NCBI GenBank assembly: GCA_963819845.1
Contig: CAWFXQ010000008.1
Span: forward strand, 806,001 to 870,000
Direction: 5' to 3'
Source of the DNA: DATAGF01 sp963819845
Lineage (GTDB): Bacteria; Actinomycetota; Thermoleophilia; Miltoncostaeales; Miltoncostaeaceae
DNA length: 64,000 bases
The notes under the pieces were generated by a model. It saw only the letters and a list, made by a program, of their open reading frames with translations. It was not told where the DNA came from and ran no database searches. This document shows, one piece after another, positions 48,459 through 56,587 of the stretch. Made by a program: the position numbers and the translations under genes. The number at the start of each line of letters is the position of its first letter. The first letter of the stretch is position 1.

Positions 48459-49127
48459 TCAGCCCAGGTCCCGGCCCAGGCAGTACCCCATCCCCCGCAC
48501 GCTCTGGATGAGGTCCTTGCCGAGCTTGCGCCGCAGGTAGCCGACGTAGACGTCGACGACGTTCGAGCGCGGGTCGTGGTCGTAGCCCCACACGTGGTCG
48601 AGGAGCTGCTCCCGCGAGAGCACCTGCCCGCGGTGGCGGAACAGCATCTCCGCGAGGGCGAACTCCCGGGCGGTCAGCTCGACGCTCCGCCCGCCGACCT
48701 GGGCTCTGCGGGTGCGCAGGTCGAGGCTGGCGTCGCCGGCGCGCAGCACGGTCGGCTCGTCCGAGCGGTCGCCCCGGAGCCGCGCCCGGACGCGCGCGAG
48801 GAGCTCCTCGAAGCGGAACGGCTTGGTCACGTAGTCGTCCGCCCCGCCCTCGAGCCCCTCGACCGTGGCCCGCACGCCGTCGCGAGCAGTGAGGATGATG
48901 ACCGGCACCTGGCTCGCGCGCTCGCGCAGCCGGCGAAGGAGGGCCAGGCCGTCGAGGTCCGGCAGGCCGAGGTCGAGGATCACGAGATCGAAGCGGCCCG
49001 TGCTCGCGAGCGCCAGGCCGCTCATGCCGTCGCCTGCGACGACGGTCGCGAAGCCGTTGGCCCGGAGCCCCTTCTCGACGAAGGAGGCGATGCGCTCCTC
49101 GTCCTCGACGATCAAGACGCTGCTCAT
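48459..49127 (-). CDS. OmpR/PhoB-family response regulator
   Basis: 222 residues from ATG 49127. Receiver domain with acidic pocket 'LIVEDEERIASFVEKGL', phospho-acceptor Asp in 'DLVILDLGLPDLDG', the Thr in 'VIILTARDG' and Lys in 'DDYVTKPFRFEELLARV'. The C-terminal winged helix shows 'ELTAREFALAEMLFRHRGQV' and 'VDVYVGYLRRKLGKDLIQSV'. In this sequence the upstream kinase frame runs into it without a stop. An alternative frame offers TGA overlapping the ATG, so the fusion is probably an artefact of a six-G run at about 49135. Confidence 0.93.
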   Translation of the reverse strand: MSSVLIVEDEERIASFVEKGLRANGFATVVAGDGMSGLALASTGRFDLVILDLGLPDLDGLALLRRLRERASQVPVIILTARDGVRATVEGLEGGADDYVTKPFRFEELLARVRARLRGDRSDEPTVLRAGDASLDLRTRRAQVGGRSVELTAREFALAEMLFRHRGQVLSREQLLDHVWGYDHDPRSNVVDVYVGYLRRKLGKDLIQSVRGMGYCLGRDLG

Positions 49128-50592
49128 CCGCGCCCCCCTCGCCGGCGGTCGGCCCCTGGGCGGATCCAGCGGGAGCTCGAGGGTGAACCTCGCCCCCTCC
49201 CCGGGTCGGCTCTCCAGCTCGACACCGCCGCCGTGCGCCTCGGCGATCGCGCGCACGATCGCGAGCCCCAGGCCTGCGCCCTCGCGGCGCGCGGCCGTCC
49301 CCCGCCCGAAGCGCTCGAAGATCCGCTCCCTCTCCGCGGCCGACACCCCGGGGCCCCAGTCGCGCACGGAGAAGCGGGCGCGCCCCTCGGTCACCGACGA
49401 GGAGAGCGCGATCGAGTCGCCCTCGGCGGTGTGCTGGACCGCGTTCTGCGCCAGCTGGACCAGCGCCTGGGTGAGCCGCTGGCGGTCGGCCACGATCATG
49501 CCGCGGCCCACGGCGCCGAGCTGCCAGTCGCGCTCGGCGAGGGCCGCCGCCTTGGCGAAGACCTCCCGCGACAGCGTCTCCACGTCCACGGTCTCGAGGT
49601 CGAGGAAGTCCGGCTGCTCGGCCTTGGCGAGCGTCAGCACGTCGTCCACCAGCCGGCTCATGCGCTCGAGCTCGTCCGTGACCAGCGCGAGCGTCTCGCG
49701 CCGCTCCTGGGGATCGTCGCCCATCAGCTCGAGGTGCCCGCGCACGATCGTGATCGGCGTCCGCAGCTCGTGGCCGGCGTCGTCCAGGAACCGGCGCTGG
49801 CCGGCGAAGGCGGACTCGAGCCGGTCGAGCATCTCGTTGAAGGTGTGCGCCAGCTCCGCGACCTCGTCGTCGCCCTGGACGGGGATCCTGCCGGCTGAGG
49901 TCCGTCTCCGTGATCTGCTGCGCGGTGCGGGTGACGTCCTGCATCGGGGCGATCACCCGCTGCGCGCCGCGCCAGGTCAGCACCGAGCCGATCAGCAGCA
50001 CGGCCACCCCGACGCCCGCCAGCGCGCCGGTGATGGTGCCGAGGTCGCCCGTCTCGAACTGCCGGAAGATGGCGACCACGAACACGCCGCGGGTCTGCCC
50101 CCCGGCCTGCAGGGGAACGGCCAGGAACTCGATCTCGCCGCCGGGGGTCGAGACGTGGCCGCGGTCGCTGCGCTCGATCGCGCCCCAGCGCCGCACGAGC
50201 TCGGGATCCTCGTCGAGGCGGTAGGGGACCACGCGCGCGCTGCGCAGGTACGGCTCCCCGTTGACGAAGGTGAGGAAGGCCTCCCCGCGCGCCGGGACGT
50301 TGCGCTCCAGGTAGAGGTCGAAGATGCGCCGCACGCGCTGGCCGAGCGGGCGCCCGGTCTCCGGGTCGCCCCCGGCCTTGAGCCGCTCGAGCTCGGCGAC
50401 CTCCTGGGTGAGCGCCGCGTCGATGCGGTCGTCGATCTGGGCGACGATCACCTGGCGGGCCACCAGGATCGAGCCGGCCGTGGCGAGCGCGAGCAGCACG
50501 ACGTAGCGCACCAGCACCCGGACCCGCAGGCTGGACATCCAGGCGCGGGAGCCCTGACGGGCGACGGGGACGCGCCCCTCCTCAGTCGTCAT
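49125..50592 (-). CDS. sensor histidine kinase, one frameshift
   Basis: ATG 50592 overlaps the preceding gene by 11 bases; ATG 50538 is the alternative. Membrane helix 1 ('YVVLLALATAGSILVARQVI'), an extracellular sensor of about 140 residues, helix 2 ('LAGVGVAVLLIGSVL'), HAMP, frame change near 49893, then the H-box 'DDAGHELRTPITIVRGHLEL', N-box 'ALVQLAQNAVQHTAEGDS', G1 'FSVRDWGPGVS' and G2 'REGAGLGLAIVRAIAEAHGG'. It autophosphorylates on His and passes phosphate to the adjacent regulator. The stop is masked; I place it at the TGA overlapping the regulator ATG. Confidence 0.9.
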
Positions 50593-51062
50593 CGTCGTCA
50601 TCGTCGTCCACGTCGTCGTCGTCGTCCACGTCGTCGTCGTCGCCATCATCGTCGTCGTCGTCCGGCTCGTCGTCCCTCCGTCGCCCGGCGGGGGGAAGGG
50701 GGCGGCCGGAGCGGGTGCCGGAGCGGCCGGGGCCGGTGCCGGAGCGGCCCGGAGCGGTGGCGGCCGGGCGCCGGAGCGGCTTCAGCCGGCGCCGGCGCGG
50801 CCGGAGCGGCCGGAGCCGGCGCCGGGGCGGGCGCGGGGGCCGGGGCAGGCCGAGGCGCCGGTTCCGGCGCGGCCGGAGCCCTGTCGCCGCGCCGCTCCGG
50901 CGGCCGCGTGGTCGCCGGGGGAGCGGCGGAGGGCGTGGGTTCGGTCAGCTCGATCGGGGTCGGGACGGGCTCCGAGCCGCCGCCGAAGGCGAGTGCGACG
51001 ACCGCCGCTGCCAGGCCGGCGCAGAGCGCCACGAGCGCCCAGAGCGCCACGTCCCGGCGCAT
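50582..51062 (-). CDS. membrane protein with Pro/Ala linker and poly-Asp tail, one frameshift
   Basis: ATG 51062. One N-terminal helix ('VALWALVALCAGLAAAVVAL'), a Pro/Ala/Glu-rich segment ('APAPAPAPAPAPAAPAAP'), a frame change near 50755, a Gly/Arg/Thr-rich part and a C-terminal tail of about 25 residues that is almost entirely Asp with a few Gly, Val and Glu, ending at TGA 50582-50584. The DNA of the tail is a GTC/GAC triplet tract (50585-50660). It may bind cations at the cell surface next to the histidine kinase sensor domain. No family recognised. Confidence 0.66.
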
Positions 51063-51110
51063 CAGGAGCGGCGATCGAGCGTCATCCCGGAGGTCGGCGC
51101 GTCGGACCGG

Positions 51111-51611
51111 TCACAGCCGCCTGCACTGGTCCTCCTTGTTGCCCCCCACGACGTTGGCTCCGCCTCCGGGCGCGGGCCGGTTCTCCTTGCACTGGAGGTT
51201 GCCGTTGATCCGATTGCGCCGGAATGTCTGCGTCCCGTCGTTCTCGAAGGACTGGAGGTCGCCCGTGATCCGATTCCTGCTCACGTTGGCCGCGCGGCCC
51301 TGCACCAGCTGCACGCTGCCGCCGACGCGGCTGGACACCAGCGTGACCGCGCGGTGGTTCTCGGCCTGGACGTTGCCGACCACGCGGACCTCGCGCGCGA
51401 CGAGCCTCGCACCGCTCTCGACCTTGATCGTCCCCTTGGCGTAGGTGCGCGTCAGCGTGCACCTCGCCCCGTCGGGCACCCGCAGGTTGTCCACCGAGAC
51501 GGCGCCGATCGATCCGCGGCAGACCCGCTCCTCCGCCATCGCCGGGCCGGCCGCCGCGAGGCACCCCGAGGTCGCGCCGGCCGCGAGCGCCGCTGCGATC
51601 AACCTTCTCAT
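51111..51611 (-). CDS. secreted beta-solenoid-like protein
   Basis: 166 residues; ATG 51611 preceded by GGGAGG. Signal peptide 'MRRLIAAALAAGATSGCLAA' (a Cys at position 17 could also make it a lipoprotein), then short beta repeats with Asn/Gly turns: 'ARLVAREVRVVGNVQAENHR', 'VGGSVQLVQGRAANVSRNRI', 'TGDLQSFENDGTQTFRRNRI', 'NGNLQCKEN'. The near-regular spacing of xGNLQ/xGDLQ suggests a parallel beta-helix similar to bactofilin or polymer-forming folds. Four Cys. First gene of the run leading into the poly-Asp protein and the two-component system. Confidence 0.75.
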   Translation of the reverse strand: MRRLIAAALAAGATSGCLAAAGPAMAEERVCRGSIGAVSVDNLRVPDGARCTLTRTYAKGTIKVESGARLVAREVRVVGNVQAENHRAVTLVSSRVGGSVQLVQGRAANVSRNRITGDLQSFENDGTQTFRRNRINGNLQCKENRPAPGGGANVVGGNKEDQCRRL

Positions 51612-52018
51612 CGATCCTCCCGTCGTCGAGGCCGCTGGGCGCGAGGCTGCCCGACGGGGGTGAGCCGGACATGAGAGGAGCGTGAGATTCCTCTCATGTT
51701 CGCTTTCACCGTTATGCGGGCGCGTCCCCGGCGATCGGCAGGCGAAGGGGTGCGGCCGCCCCGCCCCAGTCCCCAGCGGGTGCTCTGAGCGTCCATGGGG
51801 CCTGCCCGCGGCCAGGCATCGGCCGAGACCGGCATGGCCATGGGCAGGAATCCCGATGACGACGAGGGGCCAGCTGTCCTGTATGGGAACGGCGAGGACA
51901 GGCGGGCCAAAACGGGCTGCCTCCGCCGACAAGAGTGCACCCGAAAGTGCACCCGACGACAACGAGCCTAGCGCAGAACTAGGCGCTGAGCAGGCATTTA
52001 TTGGTCCTCAGCGGGTGA
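51612..52018. other. gap left of att repeat D
   Basis: 407 bases with no supported gene. At 51932-51960 the words GTGCACCCG occur twice in tandem, similar in layout to the tandem words beside copies A, B and C. An open frame on the plus strand runs through the tRNA-like repeat and is not credible as a gene. Confidence 0.5.
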
Positions 52019-52060
52019 CTCGTAATGAAGGGGTCCGGGGTTCGAGTCCCCGCGTCGGCT
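52019..52060 (+). repeat. att repeat D (tRNA-Thr 3' copy with swapped T stem)
   Basis: 38 of 42 bases match copy A. The four differences are two pairs in the T stem: CCCGG/CCGGG in the tRNA becomes CGGGG/CCCCG here, so pairing is kept. The 13 bases to its right also resemble those right of copy A. It probably marks the outer boundary of the whole integrated region. Confidence 0.82.
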
Positions 52061-52475
52061 CTGGGTTCTCGGCATGTCTTGCACGTTCACACGAGTGACG
52101 TGCACGCGCGGTGACGACGTGGCGATGGAGTGGGACTGGGCGGTGGACCCGCAACGGTGGTGCCGGGCGCCGGCGCCCGGCACCGGACCGGCTTGGCCCA
52201 GGCGGTCGGTGTGGCCCTGCGCGCGGCGGCGTGCCGGGTGAACGACGGCATGCGAACCGCGAGCGCGAATCTGTGGTGCGCCGGCGACCAGCCGCCGGGC
52301 CGGTGTGCCCGCCGGCTGGCCGGGACCCCCGGCTTCTGGTTCACCCTCGGGTGGCGGACCCCCAAGTACGGCAATCCTCTTTGCCGGCGGCGCCCGGTCG
52401 CCTTCATCGATGGACGTCTGAGCCGCGGCGTGCGATACATACGGCACAAGCCACGGGGGTGAGAGGGAGGGCGCG
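52061..52475. other. gap between att repeat D and the amidohydrolase operon
   Basis: 415 bases without a recognisable gene. It contains the 26-base perfect palindrome at 52159-52184 and ends with a ribosome site GGGAGG (52465-52470) for the amidohydrolase. The promoter of that operon should lie here. The monooxygenase genes expected upstream of such an operon are absent. Confidence 0.5.
52159..52184. repeat. 26-base perfect palindrome
   Basis: Bases 52159-52171 are the exact reverse complement of 52172-52184, with no spacer. It is entirely G/C apart from two outer T/A pairs. Possible roles are a terminator-like hairpin or a protein-binding site; GC-rich DNA produces such palindromes more often than AT-rich DNA. 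Confidence 0.45.
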
Positions 52476-53532
52476 ATGTACGAGAAGGCTGGCGAGAAGT
52501 ACTTCGTCTTCGACAGCCACCTGCACTTCTGGGACGCCAGCCCGGCGAACTGGAAGCCGGGCGCCGAGGAGTACGCCGAGGGCTGGATCAAGTGCTTCCA
52601 CGCCTATCAGGGGCTCGGGCCGGCGGACACCCACTGGAGCCTCGAGCACTTCCAGAAGTACTCGGTGGACGACTTCGAGAAGGACGTCTTCCAGGAGGGT
52701 CACGTCGACATGGGCGTGTTCCAGTCGACGTACCTCAAGGAGTGGTACACCACGGCTTCAACGACATCGAGGCCAACGCCGCCCTGCTCGACCGCTTCCC
52801 CGGCAGGCTCCTCCTCAACGGCCGCTGGGATCCGCGCGAGGGCGAGGCCGGGCTCCGCCAGCTGCGAGGCCGACCACGAGAAGTACGGCATCCAGGGCGT
52901 CAAGCTCTACACGGCCGAGTGGTACGACGGCTCGCGCGGCTGGAAGCTGACCGACCCCGAGGCGGTGCCCTTCCTCGACAAGTGCGTCGAGCTCGGCATC
53001 AGGAACATCCACGTGCACAAGGGCCCGACGATCTGGCCGCTGGACAAGGACGCCTTCGACGTCTCCGACATCGACCACGTGGCGACCGACTACCAGGACC
53101 TCAACTTCATCGTCGAGCACGTCGGCCTGCCGCGGATCGAGGACTTCTGCTTCATGGCGACGCAGGAGCCGAACGTCTACGCCGGGCTGGCCGTCGTCAT
53201 CGGCGGCCTGATGCACGCCCGGCCGCGGTTCTTCGCGAAGGTGATGGGCGAGCTCCTGTTCTGGGTCGGCGAGGACAAGATGCTCTTCGGCTCCGACTAC
53301 GCGATCTGGGAGCCGAAGTGGCAGGTCGAGGGCTTCGTCGACTGGGAGATGCCCGAGGGCGACGACTTCTCCGACTACCCGCGGCTCGACGTCGCCGGCA
53401 AGAAGAAGATCCTTGGCCTGAACGGCGCGAAGCTGTACGGCGTCGAGGTGCCCGAGGAGCTGCGCCTGCCGGTGGGCGAGGGGGACGCCCGCCGACCCCG
53501 CCGACGCCCAGCTGGTGGAGGGGTCGGCGTGA
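52476..53532 (+). CDS. amidohydrolase-family protein (diiron monooxygenase cluster type), frameshifted
   Basis: About 352 residues from ATG 52476. TIM-barrel metal motif 'FDSHLHFWDASP' (HxH), 'GVKLYTAEWYDGSRGWKLTD' (Lys), 'NIHVHKGPT' (His), 'FIVEHVGLPRIED' (His) and 'MLFGSDYAIWEPKWQVEGFV' (Asp). The frame jumps near 52757 and back near 52865 ('GFNDIEANAALLDRFPGRLL' lies in between), and again near 53493, ending at TGA 53530-53532. Genes of this type follow the subunits of propane monooxygenases in mycobacteria and rhodococci, where they are needed for activity by an unknown mechanism. Confidence 0.86.
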
Positions 53533-54212
53533 CCCTCCAGGCCCGGGCCCTCGACGCCCTGGGCACGGTCTACGACCCGGAGCTCGACGAGCCGATCACC
53601 GCGCTCGGCTTCGTCGGCTCCTGCGTCGTGGGCGCGCACGACGAGGTCGAGGTGCGCCTTCGGCTTCCCACGCCGCAATGCGCGCCCAACTTCGCGTACC
53701 TCATGGCGGCCGACGCGCGTAGCGCCGTACGCCGGCTGCCGGAGGCGGGCGAGGTGACCGTCGTGCTCGAGGATCACTACACGGGGGAGGAGATCAACGC
53801 CGCCGTCGGCCGGGATGCGGGCTTCGACGGGGCGTTCCCCGGCGAGACGGCCGGCGACCTCGACGCCCTGCGCCATCGCTTCCAGCGCAAGGCGCTCCTC
53901 GCCCGCCAGGCGCGGATCTGTCAGAGCCTCCTGGGCGACGGCGCGAGCCACGAGGAAGTGGCCGCGCTCCGTGTGGGCGACCTGCCCGACTCGCCAGAGG
54001 TCCGGCGCAGCGTCGCCCTCCGGGCCGCACTCGGGCTGCCGCATGCCCCCGACGCCCCGGCCCTCGTGGCCGACGACGGGGAGCCGATCGCCGCCGACGC
54101 GCTGCCGGTGTGGATGCGCCGCGCGCGGCTCGTCAGCCTGAGCCTGGAGACCAACGGCGGCATGTGCCGCGACCTGCTCCGGGTCCGGTACGGCGAGGAG
54201 GTGGCCGGATGA
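53529..54212 (+). CDS. DUF59/MIP18-type metal-sulfur cluster assembly protein
   Basis: 227 residues, GTG 53529 overlapping the amidohydrolase stop. The N-terminal DUF59 domain shows 'ALDALGTVYDPELDEPITAL' then 'EVRLRLPTPQCAPNFAYLMA' with the conserved Cys. The C-terminal half is helical and specific to this context ('RRFQRKALLARQARICQSLL'-like, 'DAPALVADDGEPIAADALP'). It probably helps metal insertion or maturation of a diiron monooxygenase. Frame intact; ATGA overlap with the next gene shows one operon. Confidence 0.86.
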   Translation: MTLQARALDALGTVYDPELDEPITALGFVGSCVVGAHDEVEVRLRLPTPQCAPNFAYLMAADARSAVRRLPEAGEVTVVLEDHYTGEEINAAVGRDAGFDGAFPGETAGDLDALRHRFQRKALLARQARICQSLLGDGASHEEVAALRVGDLPDSPEVRRSVALRAALGLPHAPDAPALVADDGEPIAADALPVWMRRARLVSLSLETNGGMCRDLLRVRYGEEVAG

Positions 54213-55239
54213 AGGCCGCGCGACTGCACGCCTACCGTGAGGCGCTCCGGCTCGACGACGTCGACGAGCCCGGGGCGGTCGGTCCCCTCGACGTCGTCGT
54301 GCGGATCGGCGCGGCCGGGCTCTGCCGCACCGACCTCCACATCCAAGAGGGGCAGTGGGCCGAGAAGTCCCAGGTCGTCCTGCCCTACACGCCGGGGCAC
54401 GAGAATGCGGGCTGGATCCACGAGGTCGGCTCCGGCGTGACCAACGTCGAGGTCGGCGACACGGTCATCGTGCACCCCTTCATCACCTGCGGGCTGTGCC
54501 TCGCCTGCCGCCGCGGCGACGACATGCACTGCGCGAACGGATCGTTTCCCGGCATCAGCCGCGACGGCGGCTTCGCCGAGTTCCTCCAGACGAGCGCCCG
54601 CTCGGTGGTGAAGCTCGACCCGTCGCTCCACCCCACCCAGATCGCCGCGCTCGCCGACGCCGGCCTCACCGCCATCCACGCGGTGAAGAAGGCGATCCCG
54701 GTGCTCGGGCGCGGGCACGCGGGCGGTCGTCATCGGCGCCGGCGGCCTGGGTCACATCGGCGTCCAGTGCCTGCAGGCGATGACCCCCGCCGAGATCATC
54801 GTCCTCGACCCGAGCGAGAAGGCGCTGGCGCTGGCGGGCGAGCTCGGCGCTGACCGTACGGTGCGAGTCGACGGCGGGCAGCGCGACGCCGTGGCCGAGC
54901 TCACCGACGGGTTGGGCGCCGAGGTGATCATCGACTTCGTCGGCGAGAAGGGCGCGATCGAGGACGGCATCGCCATGCTCCGCGACGGCGGCTTCTACTA
55001 CGTGATCGGCTACGGCGAGAACCTGGACCTGCCGACGATCGACATCATCTCGCGGGAGATCTCGTTCATCGGGAACCTCGTCGGGCACGTACGTCGACCT
55101 GCAGGAGCTGATGACGCTGACCGCGCAGGGCAAGGTGACCCTGCACACGAGCACCTACCCGCTCGACGCGATCAACGACGCGATGGCCGACCTCGACGCG
55201 GGTCGCCTACAGGGCCGCGGCATCCTCGTGCCCGGCTGA
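54209..55239 (+). CDS. zinc-dependent alcohol dehydrogenase, two frameshifts
   Basis: About 343 residues from ATG 54209. Catalytic zinc Cys in 'IGAAGLCRTDLHIQEGQW', 'YTPGHENAGWIHEVGSGVTN', structural zinc 'TCGLCLACRRGDDMHCANG', NAD-binding 'VVIGAGGLGHIGVQCLQAM' (after a frame change near 54725), 'EIIVLDPSEKALALAGELGA' with Asp indicating NAD preference, and after another change near 55090 'YVDLQELMTLTAQGKVTLHT' and 'LDAGRLQGRGILVPG' to TGA 55237-55239. In propane-type clusters this enzyme oxidises the alcohol formed by the monooxygenase. Confidence 0.92.
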
Positions 55240-55377
55240 ACCGCGCGACGCGACCGGGGTCGCGCGCGAGCCGCGCGGCCCTCGGTCGGGGTCACCCTGC
55301 CCTGAGGTCCAGCGGCGGGACGATCGGCTCGAGCGGCTCGGATAGCATCGCGTGTCACCCAAGATCCAGGAGGATCC

Positions 55378-55779
55378 ATGCCCGCGGAGCTGATCCACAC
55401 CATGATCCGCGTCGTCGACGAGAAGCGCTCGCTCGACTTCTATCGCGCCATCGGCTTCGAGGAGCGCGGGCGAAACCGGGTCGGCGGCGACACGGCGACC
55501 GTGATCTTCCTCGCGCTGCCCGGCGACGGGGCGCGCCTCGAGCTGACGCTCAACGACGGTCGTACCGAGCCCTACGAAATCGGCGAGGGGTACGGTCACA
55601 TCGCCCTCACCCTGACCGACGGGATGGACGCGGAGCTGGCGCGGCTGGCCGAGCACGGCATCTCCCCGGAGAAGCCGCCCTACGCGCCCTATCCCGGCGG
55701 CCCGCAGATCTGCTTCCTGCGCGACCCCGACGGGTACCGCATCGAGCTGCTCGACCGGAACCCGGAGGACGAGCTGTAG
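55378..55779 (+). CDS. glyoxalase I-like (VOC family) protein
   Basis: 133 residues, ATG 55378 with AGGAGG upstream. Two VOC half-modules: 'LIHTMIRVVDEKRSLDFYRA' (first His ligand), 'GARLELTLNDG' (Glu), 'GYGHIALTLTD' (His) and 'DPDGYRIELLDRNP' (Glu). All four metal ligands of lactoylglutathione lyase are present. It may detoxify methylglyoxal; an actinobacterium would use a thiol other than glutathione. It stands alone between the dehydrogenase and a convergent operon. Confidence 0.89.
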   Translation: MPAELIHTMIRVVDEKRSLDFYRAIGFEERGRNRVGGDTATVIFLALPGDGARLELTLNDGRTEPYEIGEGYGHIALTLTDGMDAELARLAEHGISPEKPPYAPYPGGPQICFLRDPDGYRIELLDRNPEDEL

Positions 55780-55822
55780 CGGGAAGGCGCGCCGCGGTCT
55801 GACGAGCCGGCGGGACGCGTCG

Positions 55823-56587
55823 TCAGAGGCGGCGCGGGAGCGGTGGCGTGAGGCCGACGGGGAGGAACTCGAGCCCGACGTACCCGTCGTAGCCGAGGCC
55901 GTCGAGCTCGTCGACCAGCCTCCAGAGATCGGTCGTCCCCGTGCCGGGAGCCCCCCGACCCGGGCAGTCGGCGTACTGGACGTGCCCGAGGAGGGCGCCG
56001 ACGCTGCGCGCCTCGGCGATGGGGTCGAGGCCGGCCATCGCCGCGTGGTAGGCGTCGAAGAGGAGGCGCACGGCGTCGTGGTCGACATCGGCGACGAACT
56101 CCGCGGCGGCGGCCGGCGTGGGCAGCAGCGGGCGGACGACGTCTCTCGCGTTCAGGTGCTCGACCACGATCCGGGCTCCGAGCTCGGCGGCGGCGTCGGC
56201 CGCCTCGCTCACGACCGCCCGGGCCGTCGCGAGCTGCGCGGCCTCCGGCCGGTCCGGCACGAAGCGGCCGACGAGGAGGTTGACGACGTCCCCGCCGGCG
56301 GCGCGCGCGATGCGCGCCGCGGCCCGCGTTGACTCGACCACCTCCTCGGCACGCTCCGGCCGATTGCAGAAGCCGCGCTCGCCGGCGGCGAGGTCGCCCC
56401 CGTCAGCGTTCACCAGGACGGCGCGGACTCCCGCGGTCCGCACCGCCTGCGGCCAGGCGTCCGGATCGGGGGCCGGTGGCCACCATGCCTCGACCGCGCC
56501 GTAGCCGGCCGCGCGCGCCGCCGCCGGGCGCCGGAGGGGGGCCAGCTCCTGGAAGAGCGTTCCCAGGTGCGCCGAGAGCTCGATCAC
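55823..56587 (-). CDS. hydroxypyruvate isomerase-like sugar isomerase
   Basis: 254 residues, GTG 56587 overlapping the upstream stop as GTGA. AP-endonuclease-2 TIM barrel: 'IELSAHLGTLFQELAPLRRP', 'GYGAVEAWWPPAPDPDAW', metal-binding Glu/His in 'ARIVVEHLNARD', 'VRLLFDAYHAAM', 'LGHVQYADCPGRGAPGTGT' and the terminal Glu in 'GYVGLEFLPVGLT'. The GxGTxD segment and the ending fit the Hyi/OtnI branch. It converts a hydroxypyruvate- or tartronate-like substrate. Operon with a 3-hydroxyacyl-CoA dehydrogenase-like gene under TetR control. Confidence 0.86.
   Translation of the reverse strand: MIELSAHLGTLFQELAPLRRPAAARAAGYGAVEAWWPPAPDPDAWPQAVRTAGVRAVLVNADGGDLAAGERGFCNRPERAEEVVESTRAAARIARAAGGDVVNLLVGRFVPDRPEAAQLATARAVVSEAADAAAELGARIVVEHLNARDVVRPLLPTPAAAAEFVADVDHDAVRLLFDAYHAAMAGLDPIAEARSVGALLGHVQYADCPGRGAPGTGTTDLWRLVDELDGLGYDGYVGLEFLPVGLTPPLPRRL

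Larger units (their letters stand above)
42263..52060. mobile_element. segment C-D between diverged att copies
   Basis: About 9.8 kb between copies C and D. GC and codon use are host-like, unlike element A-B. It carries an ABC exporter, two protein kinases, a two-component system, a VTC gene and low-complexity secreted proteins, and no recognisable mobility gene. Either an older island from a similar GC-rich donor, or chromosomal DNA captured between two att copies. Confidence 0.45.

Noticed and set aside
50585..50660. GTC/GAC microsatellite as non-coding repeat
   Set aside because: It reads as the Asp tail of the gene at 50582-51062, whose start and signal-anchor are credible.
51682..52098. 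Plus-strand ORF of 138 residues across att copy D
   Set aside because: It reads through the tRNA-like repeat, has no ribosome site and no consistent codon bias.
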